Assembly: GCF_040790665.1 (NCBI RefSeq)
Contig: NZ_CP160849.1
Span: 372,001 to 436,000, forward strand
Origin: Sulfitobacter pontiacus
GTDB taxonomy: Bacteria > Pseudomonadota > Alphaproteobacteria > Rhodobacterales > Rhodobacteraceae
DNA length: 64,000 bases
Direction of reading: 5' to 3'
A model generated the notes under the pieces. It saw only the letters and a program-made list of their open reading frames with translations. It did not search any database and was not told the origin of the DNA. Made by a program: the position numbers and the translations under genes. Shown here in pieces: positions 9,424 to 18,876 of this stretch. The number at the start of each line of letters is the position of its first letter. The stretch's first letter is position 1.

Positions 9424-10628
9424 GCCCCGCCGATCACCTTCGCCGCGGCCTCTAGCGCGCCGGAGCCGCGTTTGATCCCGAGTGCGGACATCCCGGCCTC
9501 TATCCCGCCGAGCATCCCCATGATCATCTGACCGTTCACGTGCCCCATGTGGCCCAGACGGAAGAACCCGTGGCTTTCGGGGCTGTCCTTGGGGGCCATG
9601 CCCAGACCGATGCCGAGGGTCAGGCCGATGTTGCCTTCGACCCAGTCGCGCAGCTCTGTCGCATGGGGGGCCTTGAGCCGCAGCGCTGTCACCGCATGGC
9701 TGCGCAAAGCGGGATCGGCGATGTTCAGGGAAAGATCGCCACCTGCCCCCCACGCGTCACAGGCCGCCCACACCGCGTGCGCCAAGGTCTCGTGACGCTG
9801 CCAGACGGCTTCCAGCCCCTCGTCGTGGATCATATCCAGCGCCGCGCGCAGGCCGTAGATATGGTGCGTGGGGGCTGTGCCGCAGTGGTACTGGTAGAAC
9901 TCCTCGGGATTGGCGCGCGGGGTCCAATCCCAGAAACGGCTGACCCGTGGCATCGCATCGCGCACCGCAGCCGCACGGTCGTTAAAAAAGACAAAGCTCA
10001 CGCCGGGCGGGACCATCAACCCCTTCTGGCAGGCGGTGACCATGACATCGGCCCCCCAATTGTCCATCTCGAAGCGGTCACAGGCGAAGGACGCGATACA
10101 GTCCACCATCAGCAGCGCGGGGTGATCTGCCGCATCCAGTGCCGCGCGCAGACCGGCGATGTCATTGACCACCGAGGTCGAGGTATCCACATGCACGGCC
10201 AGCACGGCTTTGATCTCGTGGTTGGTGTCCGCCTCAAGACGATCCGCGATCCGGTCGATGTCCATTGTGGATTGCAGGCCGAAATCCATCACCTCGACGT
10301 CTGCCCCGATGCCTGTGGCGGCATCGCCCCAGCCGTGACCGAACCGCCCTGTCGCGGGCACCAGCACCTTGTCACCGGGGGCTACGACATTGCTCAGCGA
10401 TGCCTCCCAGGCGGCGTGGCCGTTGCCAATATACATCGCCACCTGATGCTGCGTGCCCGCGATACGGCGCAGATCCTCCATCAGCGGGGGCATCATATCG
10501 ACGATCTCACCGGCATAGATATTGGGGGCCGGACGGTGCATCGCGTTCAACACAGCCTCGGGCATGACCGACGGACCGGGGATCGCGAGGTAGCCGCGCC
10601 CTTGTGACAGGTTGGAAAGTTTCGGCAT
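9420..10628 (-). CDS. Class V aminotransferase (alanine/serine-glyoxylate type)
   Basis: PLP enzyme of 402 residues. The PLP lysine is K202 in TACQKGLMVPPG, and HVDTSTSVVNDI (146-157) matches the substrate loop of alanine-glyoxylate and serine-glyoxylate aminotransferases. It probably moves an amino group onto glyoxylate, though the donor cannot be assigned. The start at 10628 begins the family's conserved GRGYLAIPGPSVMP segment; in-frame sequence to 10691 lacks family character. Its stop overlaps that of the small membrane protein gene. Confidence 0.88.
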   Translation of the reverse strand: MPKLSNLSQGRGYLAIPGPSVMPEAVLNAMHRPAPNIYAGEIVDMMPPLMEDLRRIAGTQHQVAMYIGNGHAAWEASLSNVVAPGDKVLVPATGRFGHGWGDAATGIGADVEVMDFGLQSTMDIDRIADRLEADTNHEIKAVLAVHVDTSTSVVNDIAGLRAALDAADHPALLMVDCIASFACDRFEMDNWGADVMVTACQKGLMVPPGVSFVFFNDRAAAVRDAMPRVSRFWDWTPRANPEEFYQYHCGTAPTHHIYGLRAALDMIHDEGLEAVWQRHETLAHAVWAACDAWGAGGDLSLNIADPALRSHAVTALRLKAPHATELRDWVEGNIGLTLGIGLGMAPKDSPESHGFFRLGHMGHVNGQMIMGMLGGIEAGMSALGIKRGSGALEAAAKVIGGA

Positions 10629-10777
10629 GACACAAGGGCCCTTCAGCAGGAAAAATCTCTTGCAACTTATCCGCAGCCAGCGCCGCGTCAATCACACAAA
10701 GCGCGCAGGCAGCTTGCCCTGCCCCTACGGGCTGCGTAAACCCGTAACTGTATATGCCCAAAGGAACCGGCCTTTAT

Positions 10778-12637
10778 ATGAGTGATGTGACCTATACCTC
10801 GCGCGAACTGCTGACCTGGCTTTGGCGCGACTATCTGAAAAAGCATATGTGGGTGCTGCTTGTCGCGATCATCTTCATGTCGATCGAGGCCTCGACCATG
10901 GGCGGGTTGGCAAAGCTGATGCAGCCGATGTTCGATCAGGTCTTCGTCGCTGGTGAGAAAGGCGCATTGCTGTGGGTTGGTTTGGTGCTGGTGGGCATTT
11001 TCGTCCTGCGCGCCGTGTCGGGTGTGGTGCAAAAGGTGCTGCTGACACGCATCAAGCAGAAGTCGGCGGCTGATATGCGGATCGATCTGCTGGACCGGAT
11101 GATGGTGCAGGACGGGGCCTTTCACCAACAGAACCCCCCGGGTTTTCTGATCCAGCGCGTGCAATCGGATGTGAATGCCATCGGGTCGGTCTGGCAGGCG
11201 GTGATCACCGGTGCCGGTCGCGACTTGATCGGGCTGATCGTGTTGCTCGGCGTCGCGATCTCTATCGACCCGGTCTGGGCGCTGCTGGCCTGCATCGGTC
11301 TGCCGCTGATGGTCATGCCCGCAGCATTGGCGCAGCGTTTTGTGCGCGCGCGGTCGCGCGAGGCACGGGATCTGGGCGCGACCCTGTCGACACGGCTGGA
11401 CGAGGTTTTCCACGGCATCGTGCAAATCAAGCTCAACGCGCTTGAGAAGTATCAGGCCAAGCAATACCGCGACCTGACCAGAACTTATATCCGCACCGAG
11501 GTACGTGCCTCTTTCGGGAACTCGGCCATTCCGGGGATGATCGACATCATCTCGGGCCTCGGGTTCATGGCCGTGATCCTTTATGGCGGCAACGAAATCA
11601 TCGAGGGCGAAAAAACCATCGGTCAGTTCATGACCTTCTTTACCGCGATGGGGTTCACCTTTAACCCGCTGCGGCGTCTGGGGGCGATCAGCGGGCTGTG
11701 GCAGACGGCCGCTGCCGCGCTGGAACGTCTGAAAGAGCTGATGGACGAGCCGGTACACCTCACCTCGCCCGCCAAACCCACGCCTGTGCCCACCACCCCA
11801 CCGCATATCGCGCTCGAGGGGGTGAGCCTGTCTTACGGTGACGCCAAGGTGCTGGACAATCTCACGCTGCATGCGGCGGCAGGCGAGACGACGGCGCTTG
11901 TCGGTGCATCTGGCGCGGGGAAATCGACGATATTCAACCTGCTGACCCGTCTGATCGACCCGCAAGAGGGCAACGTCAGCATCGCGGGCGTTCCTCTGAC
12001 AGAGATGGATATCCCCGCGCTGCGCGGCTTGTTCTCGGTCGTGACGCAAGAAGCGCTTTTGTTTGATGAAACCCTGCGCGAGAATATCGTATTGGGCCGC
12101 GAGAATGTATCTGATGAAGAGCTGCAGCAGGCGCTGGATGCGGCGCATGTGTCGGACTTTTTGCCCAAACTTGAACACGGGCTTGAAACCCGCGTCGGTC
12201 CACGCGGCTCTGCCCTGTCGGGGGGGCAGCGCCAACGTGTCGTGATCGCCCGCGCCCTGCTGCGCAACACACCGATCCTGCTGTTGGACGAAGCCACCAG
12301 CGCGTTGGACGCGCAGTCAGAGAAAGTCGTGCAGCAAGCGCTGGACCGTCTCTCGCAGGGGCGCACCACCTTGGTCATCGCCCACCGTCTGTCTACCATC
12401 CGCGGCGCGGATAAGATCGTTGTGATGGACCGTGGTCGCGTCATGGACGAAGGCAAACACGAAGACCTTCTGGCCCGTGGCGGCATCTATGCCGATCTCT
12501 ATCGGCTTCAGTTCGAGGATGGAAAAACCGTCAGCGACGGGCGCAATCTAGCGGCGATGCGGCGCATGGAACGCGGCCTCAAACCTGTCGAGCCGAACCT
12601 GCTGCAACGTATCGGGCTCCGGCTGTTCGGCAACTAG
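10778..12637 (+). CDS. ABC exporter, fused permease and ATPase (MsbA-like)
   Basis: Half-transporter of about 619 residues: a six-helix membrane domain (about 1-310), then a nucleotide-binding domain with Walker A GASGAGKST (about 375-383), signature LSGGQRQR (about 480) and Walker B ILLLDEATSALD (about 500). It would work as a homodimer in the inner membrane, exporting lipid or another hydrophobic substrate. The start at 10778 has an AAAGGA upstream at slightly long spacing; ATG 10754 is the alternative. The gene diverges from the class V aminotransferase. Confidence 0.93.
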   Translation: MSDVTYTSRELLTWLWRDYLKKHMWVLLVAIIFMSIEASTMGGLAKLMQPMFDQVFVAGEKGALLWVGLVLVGIFVLRAVSGVVQKVLLTRIKQKSAADMRIDLLDRMMVQDGAFHQQNPPGFLIQRVQSDVNAIGSVWQAVITGAGRDLIGLIVLLGVAISIDPVWALLACIGLPLMVMPAALAQRFVRARSREARDLGATLSTRLDEVFHGIVQIKLNALEKYQAKQYRDLTRTYIRTEVRASFGNSAIPGMIDIISGLGFMAVILYGGNEIIEGEKTIGQFMTFFTAMGFTFNPLRRLGAISGLWQTAAAALERLKELMDEPVHLTSPAKPTPVPTTPPHIALEGVSLSYGDAKVLDNLTLHAAAGETTALVGASGAGKSTIFNLLTRLIDPQEGNVSIAGVPLTEMDIPALRGLFSVVTQEALLFDETLRENIVLGRENVSDEELQQALDAAHVSDFLPKLEHGLETRVGPRGSALSGGQRQRVVIARALLRNTPILLLDEATSALDAQSEKVVQQALDRLSQGRTTLVIAHRLSTIRGADKIVVMDRGRVMDEGKHEDLLARGGIYADLYRLQFEDGKTVSDGRNLAAMRRMERGLKPVEPNLLQRIGLRLFGN

Positions 12638-12657
12638 GCCACCCCCCGGCATGCTGA

Positions 12658-13332
12658 TCACTTGGCATAGCCCTCGGCCAGCTTGGCCGGGGCGACCCCC
12701 GCGAAATAGCGGATCAATGTCCATAGGTTACGCGCCCCGCGACGCAACCAGCCCTGCCGCGCGTATTTATCGGCCGACGTCACCGCGGTGACCTCCAGCC
12801 CCAGCAGATGGCCGCGCAGGGCACGCGCCAGCGCTACATCCTCCATCAGCGGCTGATCAGGATACCCACCAACCGATTGATACAGCGCACGTGGCAGCAG
12901 CAGCCCCTGATCCCCATAGGGAAGCCCCAAACGACTGCGCAGGTTCGCCCAAGCGGCCACCGCTTTGCCGGCCATGCCGCCTTGGTCAAATTGAAGCTGG
13001 CACCAGCCCGCTTTATCCCCCCGCAGATGCGCGGTGACGGGCCCCGTCCACCCCGGTACCAGCCGCGTATCGGCGTGTAACACCAGCAGCCAGTCGGATT
13101 GCGCTTTCGCACAGCCGCGCCGCAACTGTCCGCCCCGCGATGCCGGACCGCTGACGATCTCTGCGCCCCATGCGTCTGCCATTGTCAGGGTCATGTCGGT
13201 TGATCCCCCGTCGCTGATGATCAGCTCGCGGATGAGCCCCGCCTCCAGCCCCTCCATCAGGGCGGTCAGACAGCCGGTCAGGGGCGCTTCGGCATTCAAG
13301 GTCGGAATGACAACAGATATAGGCGCGCGCAT
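12658..13332 (-). CDS. Family 2 glycosyltransferase, TIGR04283 type
   Basis: GT-A-fold enzyme of 224 residues. It has the N-terminal SVVIPTLNAE, LIISDGGSTD near 38-47, the metal-binding stretch LHADTR near 85-90, and MEDVALARALR near 164-174. This combination matches the TIGR04283 family, associated by annotation with arsenosugar biosynthesis. None of the usual arsenosugar partner genes is adjacent, so the pathway assignment is weak. It is convergent with the ABC exporter and divergent from ygfZ. Confidence 0.82.
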   Translation of the reverse strand: MRAPISVVIPTLNAEAPLTGCLTALMEGLEAGLIRELIISDGGSTDMTLTMADAWGAEIVSGPASRGGQLRRGCAKAQSDWLLVLHADTRLVPGWTGPVTAHLRGDKAGWCQLQFDQGGMAGKAVAAWANLRSRLGLPYGDQGLLLPRALYQSVGGYPDQPLMEDVALARALRGHLLGLEVTAVTSADKYARQGWLRRGARNLWTLIRYFAGVAPAKLAEGYAK

Positions 13333-13398
13333 GGTTGCCCCTTTCAGCTTCGAACTGCGCTGCTATATGTCATGTTAACCATTGAAAGGACAAGCGAT

Positions 13399-14142
13399 AT
13401 GACCAGCCGCCGCATCCTGAGACTGTCAGGCTCCGACACCCGCGAGTTTCTGCAGGGCCTTGTGACCAACGATATCCGCAAGCTGGATCAGGCCCCGATC
13501 TATGCCGCGATCCTGACGCCCCAAGGCAAATTCATCACCGATTTCTTCCTGTCCGCCGAAGGGGACAGCGTTTTGCTGGACGTGGCCGAAGCCGATGCCG
13601 ACGCGCTGGTGCAACGTCTGACCATGTACAAGCTGCGGGCTGATGTCACGATAGACGCGACCGGATTGCATCTGCACCGCGGGCTAGAGAACGCACCGGA
13701 CGATGCCTATAGCGACCCCCGCGATGCCCGCATGGGCTGGCGCGCCTATCGTGACACACCGCAAACCGATGACACCACGGATTGGGACGCGCTGCGGGTG
13801 ACCTATATGATCCCTGAAACCGGGGCAGAGCTTACCTCGGACAGCTTCATCCTCGAAATGGGGTTCGAGCGGCTGAACGGCGTGGATTTTCGCAAGGGCT
13901 GCTATGTCGGACAAGAGGTAACGGCCCGCATGAAACACAAGACCGAGCTGCGCAAAGGCTTGGCCCAGGTCGAGATCAGCGCGCCGGTAGAACCCGGCAC
14001 GGACATCACCGCCGATGGCAAACCTGCTGGTACGATCTTTACCCGCACCGGCACCCATGCGCTGGCCTATCTGCGGTACGACCGCGCCAAGGCGGCGATG
14101 CAGGCGGGGGATGCCACGGTGACCATGGTGACGGACGGCTAA
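13399..14142 (+). CDS. ygfZ: YgfZ/GcvT-like folate-binding protein
   Basis: Tetrahydrofolate-dependent protein of 247 residues that helps maintain certain [4Fe-4S] enzymes. The diagnostic KGCYVGQE motif with its conserved Cys lies at about 165-172, and the N-terminal SGSDTREFLQGLVTND is typical. ATG 13399 has an AAAGGA ribosome binding site at good spacing; the in-frame ATG at 13372 does not. Family assignment is firm; its client enzymes here are unknown. Confidence 0.92.
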   Translation: MTSRRILRLSGSDTREFLQGLVTNDIRKLDQAPIYAAILTPQGKFITDFFLSAEGDSVLLDVAEADADALVQRLTMYKLRADVTIDATGLHLHRGLENAPDDAYSDPRDARMGWRAYRDTPQTDDTTDWDALRVTYMIPETGAELTSDSFILEMGFERLNGVDFRKGCYVGQEVTARMKHKTELRKGLAQVEISAPVEPGTDITADGKPAGTIFTRTGTHALAYLRYDRAKAAMQAGDATVTMVTDG

Positions 14143-14287
14143 GGCCCCGCAACGGCGCTGCGTAAATATTAGGCAGGCCAAGATGACGGCGTGCGCAGCC
14201 CGCCGGAAAAGTTGCATATCGGCAACAAATACCCGCGACTGGGGAGATCCGAGGCTCCCAAATCCAATACCCCGCTGCCCCGCAACG

Positions 14288-14317
14288 CAAAAGAGCCCCG
14301 GCATTCACCGGGGCTCT
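14288..14317 (-). terminator. Intrinsic terminator of efp
   Basis: A 10-bp GC-rich stem (14292-14301 with 14308-14317, 6-nt loop) is followed on the minus strand by a short T-run, about 40 nt past the efp stop. Confidence 0.85.
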
Positions 14318-14356
14318 GCATCGCAGCGAAGCTATGACGTAGCGTCACACCACAGC

Positions 14357-14920
14357 TTACGCGCGTTCGGAATATTCCATCGTTTCGGTGTTCACGATGA
14401 TCTCTTCGTCCTGTCCGACGAAGGGCGGCACCATCACTTTGACGCCGTTATCAAGCACCGCTGGCTTGAAGGAATTCGCCGCTGTCTGGCCTTTGACGAC
14501 CGGTTCAGTTTCGACAATTTTACAGGTTACTTTTTGCGGCAAGGACGCGTTCAGCGCCTCTTCCTCGTGATACTCGACCACGACCATCATACCGTCCTGC
14601 AAGAAGGGGCGACGCTCTCCGAGAAGCTCGGCTGAAAGCTGCACTTGCTCGTATGTTTCGGTGTCCATCAGAACCAGCATACCTGCGTCTTCATACAGGA
14701 ATTGTTGGTCTTTTTGCTCTAGCCGGACCTTTTCAACCTTGTCGGCGCTGCGGAAGCGTTCGTTCAGTTTCGACCCGTTGCGCAGGTTGCGCATTTCGAC
14801 CTGAGCAAAGGCACCGCCCTTGCCCGGTTTGACATGATCGACCTTGACCGCTGCCCAGAGACCACCGTTATGCTCGAGCACATTTCCTGGCCGAATTTCG
14901 TTCCCGTTAATCTTTGGCAT
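14357..14920 (-). CDS. efp: Translation elongation factor P
   Basis: Three-domain EF-P of 187 residues that relieves ribosome stalling at polyproline stretches. KPGKGGAF puts the modifiable lysine at K34, as in EpmA/GenX-modified EF-Ps. The C-terminal domain ends with the expected nucleic-acid-binding fold ([22 protein letters not shown] is the end of the protein, read in two parts here: [12 protein letters not shown] and [10 protein letters not shown]). It is transcribed away from the small gene at 15141 and ends in a hairpin terminator. Confidence 0.96.
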   Translation of the reverse strand: MPKINGNEIRPGNVLEHNGGLWAAVKVDHVKPGKGGAFAQVEMRNLRNGSKLNERFRSADKVEKVRLEQKDQQFLYEDAGMLVLMDTETYEQVQLSAELLGERRPFLQDGMMVVVEYHEEEALNASLPQKVTCKIVETEPVVKGQTAANSFKPAVLDNGVKVMVPPFVGQDEEIIVNTETMEYSERA

Positions 14921-14943
14921 GTATCAGCACCATAGCAATGAAG

Positions 14944-14971
14944 TTGAAGAGAGATTGGACCGACCTATATA
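14944..14971 (+). promoter_or_regulatory. Candidate sigma-70-like promoter in the efp divergent region
   Basis: TTGAAG (14944-14949) and TATATA (14966-14971) are separated by 16 nt in the 220-bp gap between efp and the gene at 15141. It would drive the latter with a leader of about 165 nt. Matches of this quality occur by chance, so support is modest. Confidence 0.35.
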
Positions 14972-15140
14972 TATCAACGTCGACCCCCGCAAGACAGCGC
15001 ACCCGATGCTGCAACCGCGAAAGCCATGCAGTAAATGCATGAGTGTTATGCAATAAAGGTGTATCCGAATCGAGCTCTTTCGGTCATAAGGAACCCCACG
15101 CCTAAATGACAAGAGCAAGAATAATAGAAAGGACGACGAG

Positions 15141-15461
15141 ATGAAAGATTTCGTTGATGGCACTGCCTTTAACAATGAACAAGGTAACCGTGCCCGCAAA
15201 CTTTTCGCAGCTGTGGTACTGGCTGCATTGGACGATGCGATTGCCGATGACAAAAAATACGGCAACGGTCCTGAACAGATTGCCCGTTGGGCCCGCTCCC
15301 GCGATGGCCGCGAAGTATTGAGCTGCGCGGGCATCGACCCCAACGAGCGTGTTGTCGAAGGTCTGATGGACTTTGTTGGCAAAGGTGTCCGTACCTCTGT
15401 CGCCCTGTCCCGCGAAGAGTCCGAGCGTCGCCACGCTGCACAACAGGCTGAAGCTGCCTGA
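15141..15461 (+). CDS. DUF6280-like small conserved protein
   Basis: Soluble, mostly helical protein of 106 residues with a charged, alanine-rich C-terminal tail. I recognise it as a small protein widespread in Rhodobacterales, listed as DUF6280 as far as I recall; no function is known. An AAAGGACGACGAG ribosome binding region precedes the ATG. A strong terminator follows, so it is probably monocistronic. Confidence 0.8.
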   Translation: MKDFVDGTAFNNEQGNRARKLFAAVVLAALDDAIADDKKYGNGPEQIARWARSRDGREVLSCAGIDPNERVVEGLMDFVGKGVRTSVALSREESERRHAAQQAEAA

Positions 15462-15487
15462 AGACTGCCAAAAGTTTGAACAAAAAG

Positions 15488-15515
15488 ACGCGGCTCACGG
15501 GCCGCGTTTTTTTTT
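15488..15515 (+). terminator. Intrinsic terminator
   Basis: ACGCGGC/GCCGCGT stem (15488-15494 with 15501-15507) runs into nine T residues, 27 nt after the stop of the DUF6280-like gene. Confidence 0.9.
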
Positions 15516-15760
15516 GGCTAAATGCGATTGTGCTATGCCGGAAAGCGTCGCGCCCGCCTGATGCGCAAAAGGGCAAGGTGTGACGCCCTGCCGCTTACCT
15601 GATGCGTTGCGCCGAAACGGTAAAGCCCCGACAGTGGCGGATTTCTGCGAGAGTGCTGGGTTCTTGAATCTAGGTTGCAGCGACGAAGCTGGCGTTCGCT
15701 GAGGCAGCGCGATCAGGAAAAGTGCTCGCGCTGCTTTCCAAAAAAGATAGGGAGTAGAAT

Positions 15761-16096
15761 TTATCTGCGCATGAACTTCTGGCGAGCTTCACGAGCAATA
15801 TTGTATCGCAGTTCAAGGCGAGCGAGTTCAGCCATCGCTTCCTTCCGTTCAGGCCCGTTTGCAAGCGTGGCAAGATGGCTCTGATGCGCAGCCATCTTCT
15901 TCTTGAGTTCGATTTCTTCCGGCACGACACCGGCTTGAGCCATAATCCGGAACCCCGCAGCTTCTCCCGCATCCACAAAAGCATCCGCTGAGCGATCAGG
16001 CAGTGGTTTGCCTTCGCCTTCAAGACCTTCAAGCTGACCTTGCAGCTTCGCCTTCTGTATCTGGCGCTCGATGAGTCTCTGAAGATTTCGGATCAT
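15761..16096 (-). CDS. DUF1992 (DnaJC28-like) protein
   Basis: Protein of about 111 residues, nearly all helical and charged. IERQIQKAKLQGQLEGLEGEG is its conserved opening (positions about 9-29; written here as IERQIQKAKL then QGQLEGLEGEG), followed by KPLPDR, typical of the DnaJ-homologue subfamily C member 28 conserved domain. Bacterial members lack a J domain, as here. Molecular role unknown. The start may be 16096 or the in-frame 16111; neither has a convincing ribosome binding site. Confidence 0.75.
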   Translation of the reverse strand: MIRNLQRLIERQIQKAKLQGQLEGLEGEGKPLPDRSADAFVDAGEAAGFRIMAQAGVVPEEIELKKKMAAHQSHLATLANGPERKEAMAELARLELRYNIAREARQKFMRR

Positions 16097-16255
16097 GCTG
16101 ACCAATAGCACAGTGTTAAGGTAACGGATACCAAGGGCTCGACGCGGACGTTGCGGCGGCGGCGTCTTGGCCTGAGCTGCAAAACATCTGGCAAGGGGCT
16201 TGCGTGACGCCCTGCCCCTTTATCCACTAAGATGCACCTTCGCGCTAAAGGCTCT

Positions 16256-17305
16256 TTATTCCAGATCTTGCGACGTCAAGGCGCGGTGAATTTCACGGCG
16301 CACCAGTTTGCGGACGTTGCGGGTGATCCGTTCACCCAAGGCCCCCTGCAGCTCTGTTCGCACGATTTCAGACACCAGATCACGCAGCATCTCTTCGTCC
16401 AGATATTCATCCGGCCCGAACCCGAGCGTTGCATCATCATCCTGCGCCGTTTCGGCAGGGGCGTCGGTGGTATCGGTCACAGTCGCATCTGCTGCGGTCA
16501 CACGGGTGGCAAAGGGGCCGTCTACAACACGATCTTGGGGTTCGGCACGCTCTTGAGGTGCATGGGACTCGACAGGATCGTGCCAGCCCATATCCTCGTC
16601 CAGCAGGGCCTCTTCCGCATCGTTTTGGGCGGCATCGGACACAGGCGCGCCGGTGGCGTCGAATTCAACGTCGTCTTCCCAGGCCATCGCGGGGTCTTCG
16701 CTGCCGGAGTAATCGCTTTTGCCGGGCTCGTCAGGTTCCCAGTTTTCGGGAATGCGGCTGATCGCTGTTTCGAGGGCAGCGATTTTCGCGCTCAACCGGT
16801 CCGGCGTCGGTGGCACGTCATCGACCAGCTCGGAAGAGCCAAGGTTGAGCATATCGGTGGAGTATGCCGCGGCACGTGGCGCGCTAAAGGCCAGCTTGCG
16901 CGGCGGCTCGGTCGTATCCTGCGGCTTGCCATCCCCTGCGGGCGTGGCGAACTGGGCGCGAAAGCGCGGTTCGCGGCCGGAAATAAACTTAAAATCTTCG
17001 GCAACTTGATTGCGATCCGAGGCGGACAAATCCGCCCCTTCGTCCGTCTCAACGTCCGTATCCATGTCCTGCATCGCATCCTGATAGGACGCCGACCGGG
17101 GCTGAACCGCCTCTGGCGTCGCCTCTTTCCGAGGGGCGGCCACAGGCGCGTCATTGGACACGCGCAAGGACGGCGTCAGCACAAGTTTCTCTTCAATCGC
17201 AGGCACTTCCGACGGCTTCTGCGCTGGTTTGCGATCTTCGGAGACCAGACGGCGGATCGAAGACAGAACGTCTTCGACCTCTGCATTTGTGACGGTTTCG
17301 GACAT
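16256..17305 (-). CDS. PopZ-like (DUF2497-type) polar organising protein candidate
   Basis: Protein of 349 residues with three parts. A short N-terminal helix, VEDVLSSIRRLVSED (10-24), resembles the opening of PopZ/DUF2497 proteins. A long acidic, Pro-rich and probably disordered middle follows. The C-terminal helical region (about 300-349) has DLVSEIVRTELQ and VRKLVRREIHRAL. From memory, Caulobacter popZ lies beside a tolC homologue and pcm, the same order found here (pcm, tolC, this gene). PopZ forms a pole-localised matrix that anchors ParB and cell-cycle regulators. The middle region is too divergent to settle orthology by eye. Confidence 0.6.
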   Translation of the reverse strand: MSETVTNAEVEDVLSSIRRLVSEDRKPAQKPSEVPAIEEKLVLTPSLRVSNDAPVAAPRKEATPEAVQPRSASYQDAMQDMDTDVETDEGADLSASDRNQVAEDFKFISGREPRFRAQFATPAGDGKPQDTTEPPRKLAFSAPRAAAYSTDMLNLGSSELVDDVPPTPDRLSAKIAALETAISRIPENWEPDEPGKSDYSGSEDPAMAWEDDVEFDATGAPVSDAAQNDAEEALLDEDMGWHDPVESHAPQERAEPQDRVVDGPFATRVTAADATVTDTTDAPAETAQDDDATLGFGPDEYLDEEMLRDLVSEIVRTELQGALGERITRNVRKLVRREIHRALTSQDLE

Positions 17306-17379
17306 ATTTAATCACCACTCGTTCTTCGCGAATAGTCTAACCCGAAGGTTGGCTTCTCACAATGGGGGTGGTGAAAATG

Positions 17380-18819
17380 TCAGTCTTTTTGCAGCGCCTT
17401 CAGCACACGATCCAACTGTTTCCCCTCTTTGGAGTATTTTGTCGGGCCGTCCTTAACCATATTATAATAGGCGGATGGATCATAGATTTGCACCGGCAGT
17501 TTCAGGTCCTGCGCGGTCAGCTGCCCCGTCGCCGAGAGCACGGAATAGGCCGCAACATAAAGCTGCGATTGCGCCGACACACGAGCAGAACGGGCGTCGA
17601 GCAAGGATTGCTCTGCGTCCAGCACATCAAGTGTAGTGCGCGCGCCCAAGCTGGCTTCCTCGCGGATACCGTCAAAGGCGATCTGTGCCGCGCGGACCTG
17701 ACGCTGGGAGGCTTCGATCTGCGCCCGGGCGGAGGCAAGCCCCGCATAGGCATCGCTGACCGCGCGTTCCACGTCTTTAACCACCACATGCAGATTGCCG
17801 CGCTGTGCGTCGCGCTGCGCCTGGCTTTTGCGAACACCGGCCGACAAGGCACCGCCTTGATAGATCGTTTGCCCGACCTGAAAGCCGATCGACCCGCTGC
17901 GTGTCGAAGCTTGGGAATCAAACGTCTCAGTCAGACCGTAAGACCCCTGCACCGAGACATTGGGCTTCAGCGCGGTTTCGTTGCTGCGTACCAGCAGATC
18001 GGCAGCCGCGACCTGGTGCTGGACGGTCAGGATATCGGGGTGCTGACGCACCGCCAGTGCCTTGGCCGTGGCGATGCTGTTGGACAGTTTCGGCAGGCTT
18101 GGTGGCGGGCTTAGACGACCGGGCTCACGCCCCACGGCCACCTTGTAATAAGCTTTCGCGCTGATGAAATCGCCCTGCGCACCGGCAAGATTGCTCCGCG
18201 CGGCGGCCAGCTGTGCTTCGGCAAGCGATACGTCGGTGCGGGTCACCTCCCCCACTTCGAAACGGTCACGGGCGGCGCGCAATTCCTGCGTCAGAACCCG
18301 TACGTTATTCTCGGCCAGAGAGACAAGCTGCTGCGTCTGGATCACGGTCATATAAGCATCAACCGCGCGCAGCAGAATCTGCTGTTCGGCGCTGACCAGC
18401 GTTTCGCGCATGGCAAGCACGGTTTCTTTTGCCGCCTCGATCGAATAGCGCGAAGACCCGAAGTCATAGACCAGCAGCGACGCCACAAGATTCACCGATG
18501 TCGTCAGTGAATCGGTAGAGCTTTTGAAACCCGCCGGGATGGTGCTGGTGCCCCCGCTGACCGACCGATTATAGGATTGCGTCAGGTTCCCCGTCCACTG
18601 CAGCACCGGCTTGAGCGCGGATTTCGCGATGGCCACATCTTCGTCTGCGGCGCGCAACACGGCGCGGTTCTGGTCCAGCAGGCCCGAGTTGTTATAGGCC
18701 CCTACCAGCGCATCGGCCAACGTTTCTGCCTGTGTGGCCATCGGTGCCAGCAGCCCCAAACCGACGCAGGACGCCGCGATCATGCTGCGGACGGACCGCA
18801 TCTTGCCCGTATTCATCAT
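17380..18819 (-). CDS. tolC: TolC-family outer membrane efflux channel
   Basis: Outer-membrane/periplasmic channel of 479 residues. A signal peptide is predicted (1-31, cleavage after ATQA). The mature part shows the internal duplication of TolC: two long alpha-helical halves, each with beta-strand segments, for example around residues 60-110 and 270-320. It would trimerise and connect to type I secretion or RND pumps; none is encoded here. ATG 18819 follows GGAG at acceptable spacing. It lies between pcm (upstream) and the PopZ-like gene (downstream) and is probably cotranscribed with at least one. Confidence 0.92.
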   Translation of the reverse strand: MMNTGKMRSVRSMIAASCVGLGLLAPMATQAETLADALVGAYNNSGLLDQNRAVLRAADEDVAIAKSALKPVLQWTGNLTQSYNRSVSGGTSTIPAGFKSSTDSLTTSVNLVASLLVYDFGSSRYSIEAAKETVLAMRETLVSAEQQILLRAVDAYMTVIQTQQLVSLAENNVRVLTQELRAARDRFEVGEVTRTDVSLAEAQLAAARSNLAGAQGDFISAKAYYKVAVGREPGRLSPPPSLPKLSNSIATAKALAVRQHPDILTVQHQVAAADLLVRSNETALKPNVSVQGSYGLTETFDSQASTRSGSIGFQVGQTIYQGGALSAGVRKSQAQRDAQRGNLHVVVKDVERAVSDAYAGLASARAQIEASQRQVRAAQIAFDGIREEASLGARTTLDVLDAEQSLLDARSARVSAQSQLYVAAYSVLSATGQLTAQDLKLPVQIYDPSAYYNMVKDGPTKYSKEGKQLDRVLKALQKD

Positions 18820-18876
18820 ATTTCACACTCCATCGGTGTCACTGCATCTGCCGTCATCTGCAGCAGTTCTGATAGC

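Noticed and set aside
9540-12235. Long open frames opposite the class V aminotransferase and the ABC exporter
   Set aside because: Shadow frames of clear genes, without protein-like features.
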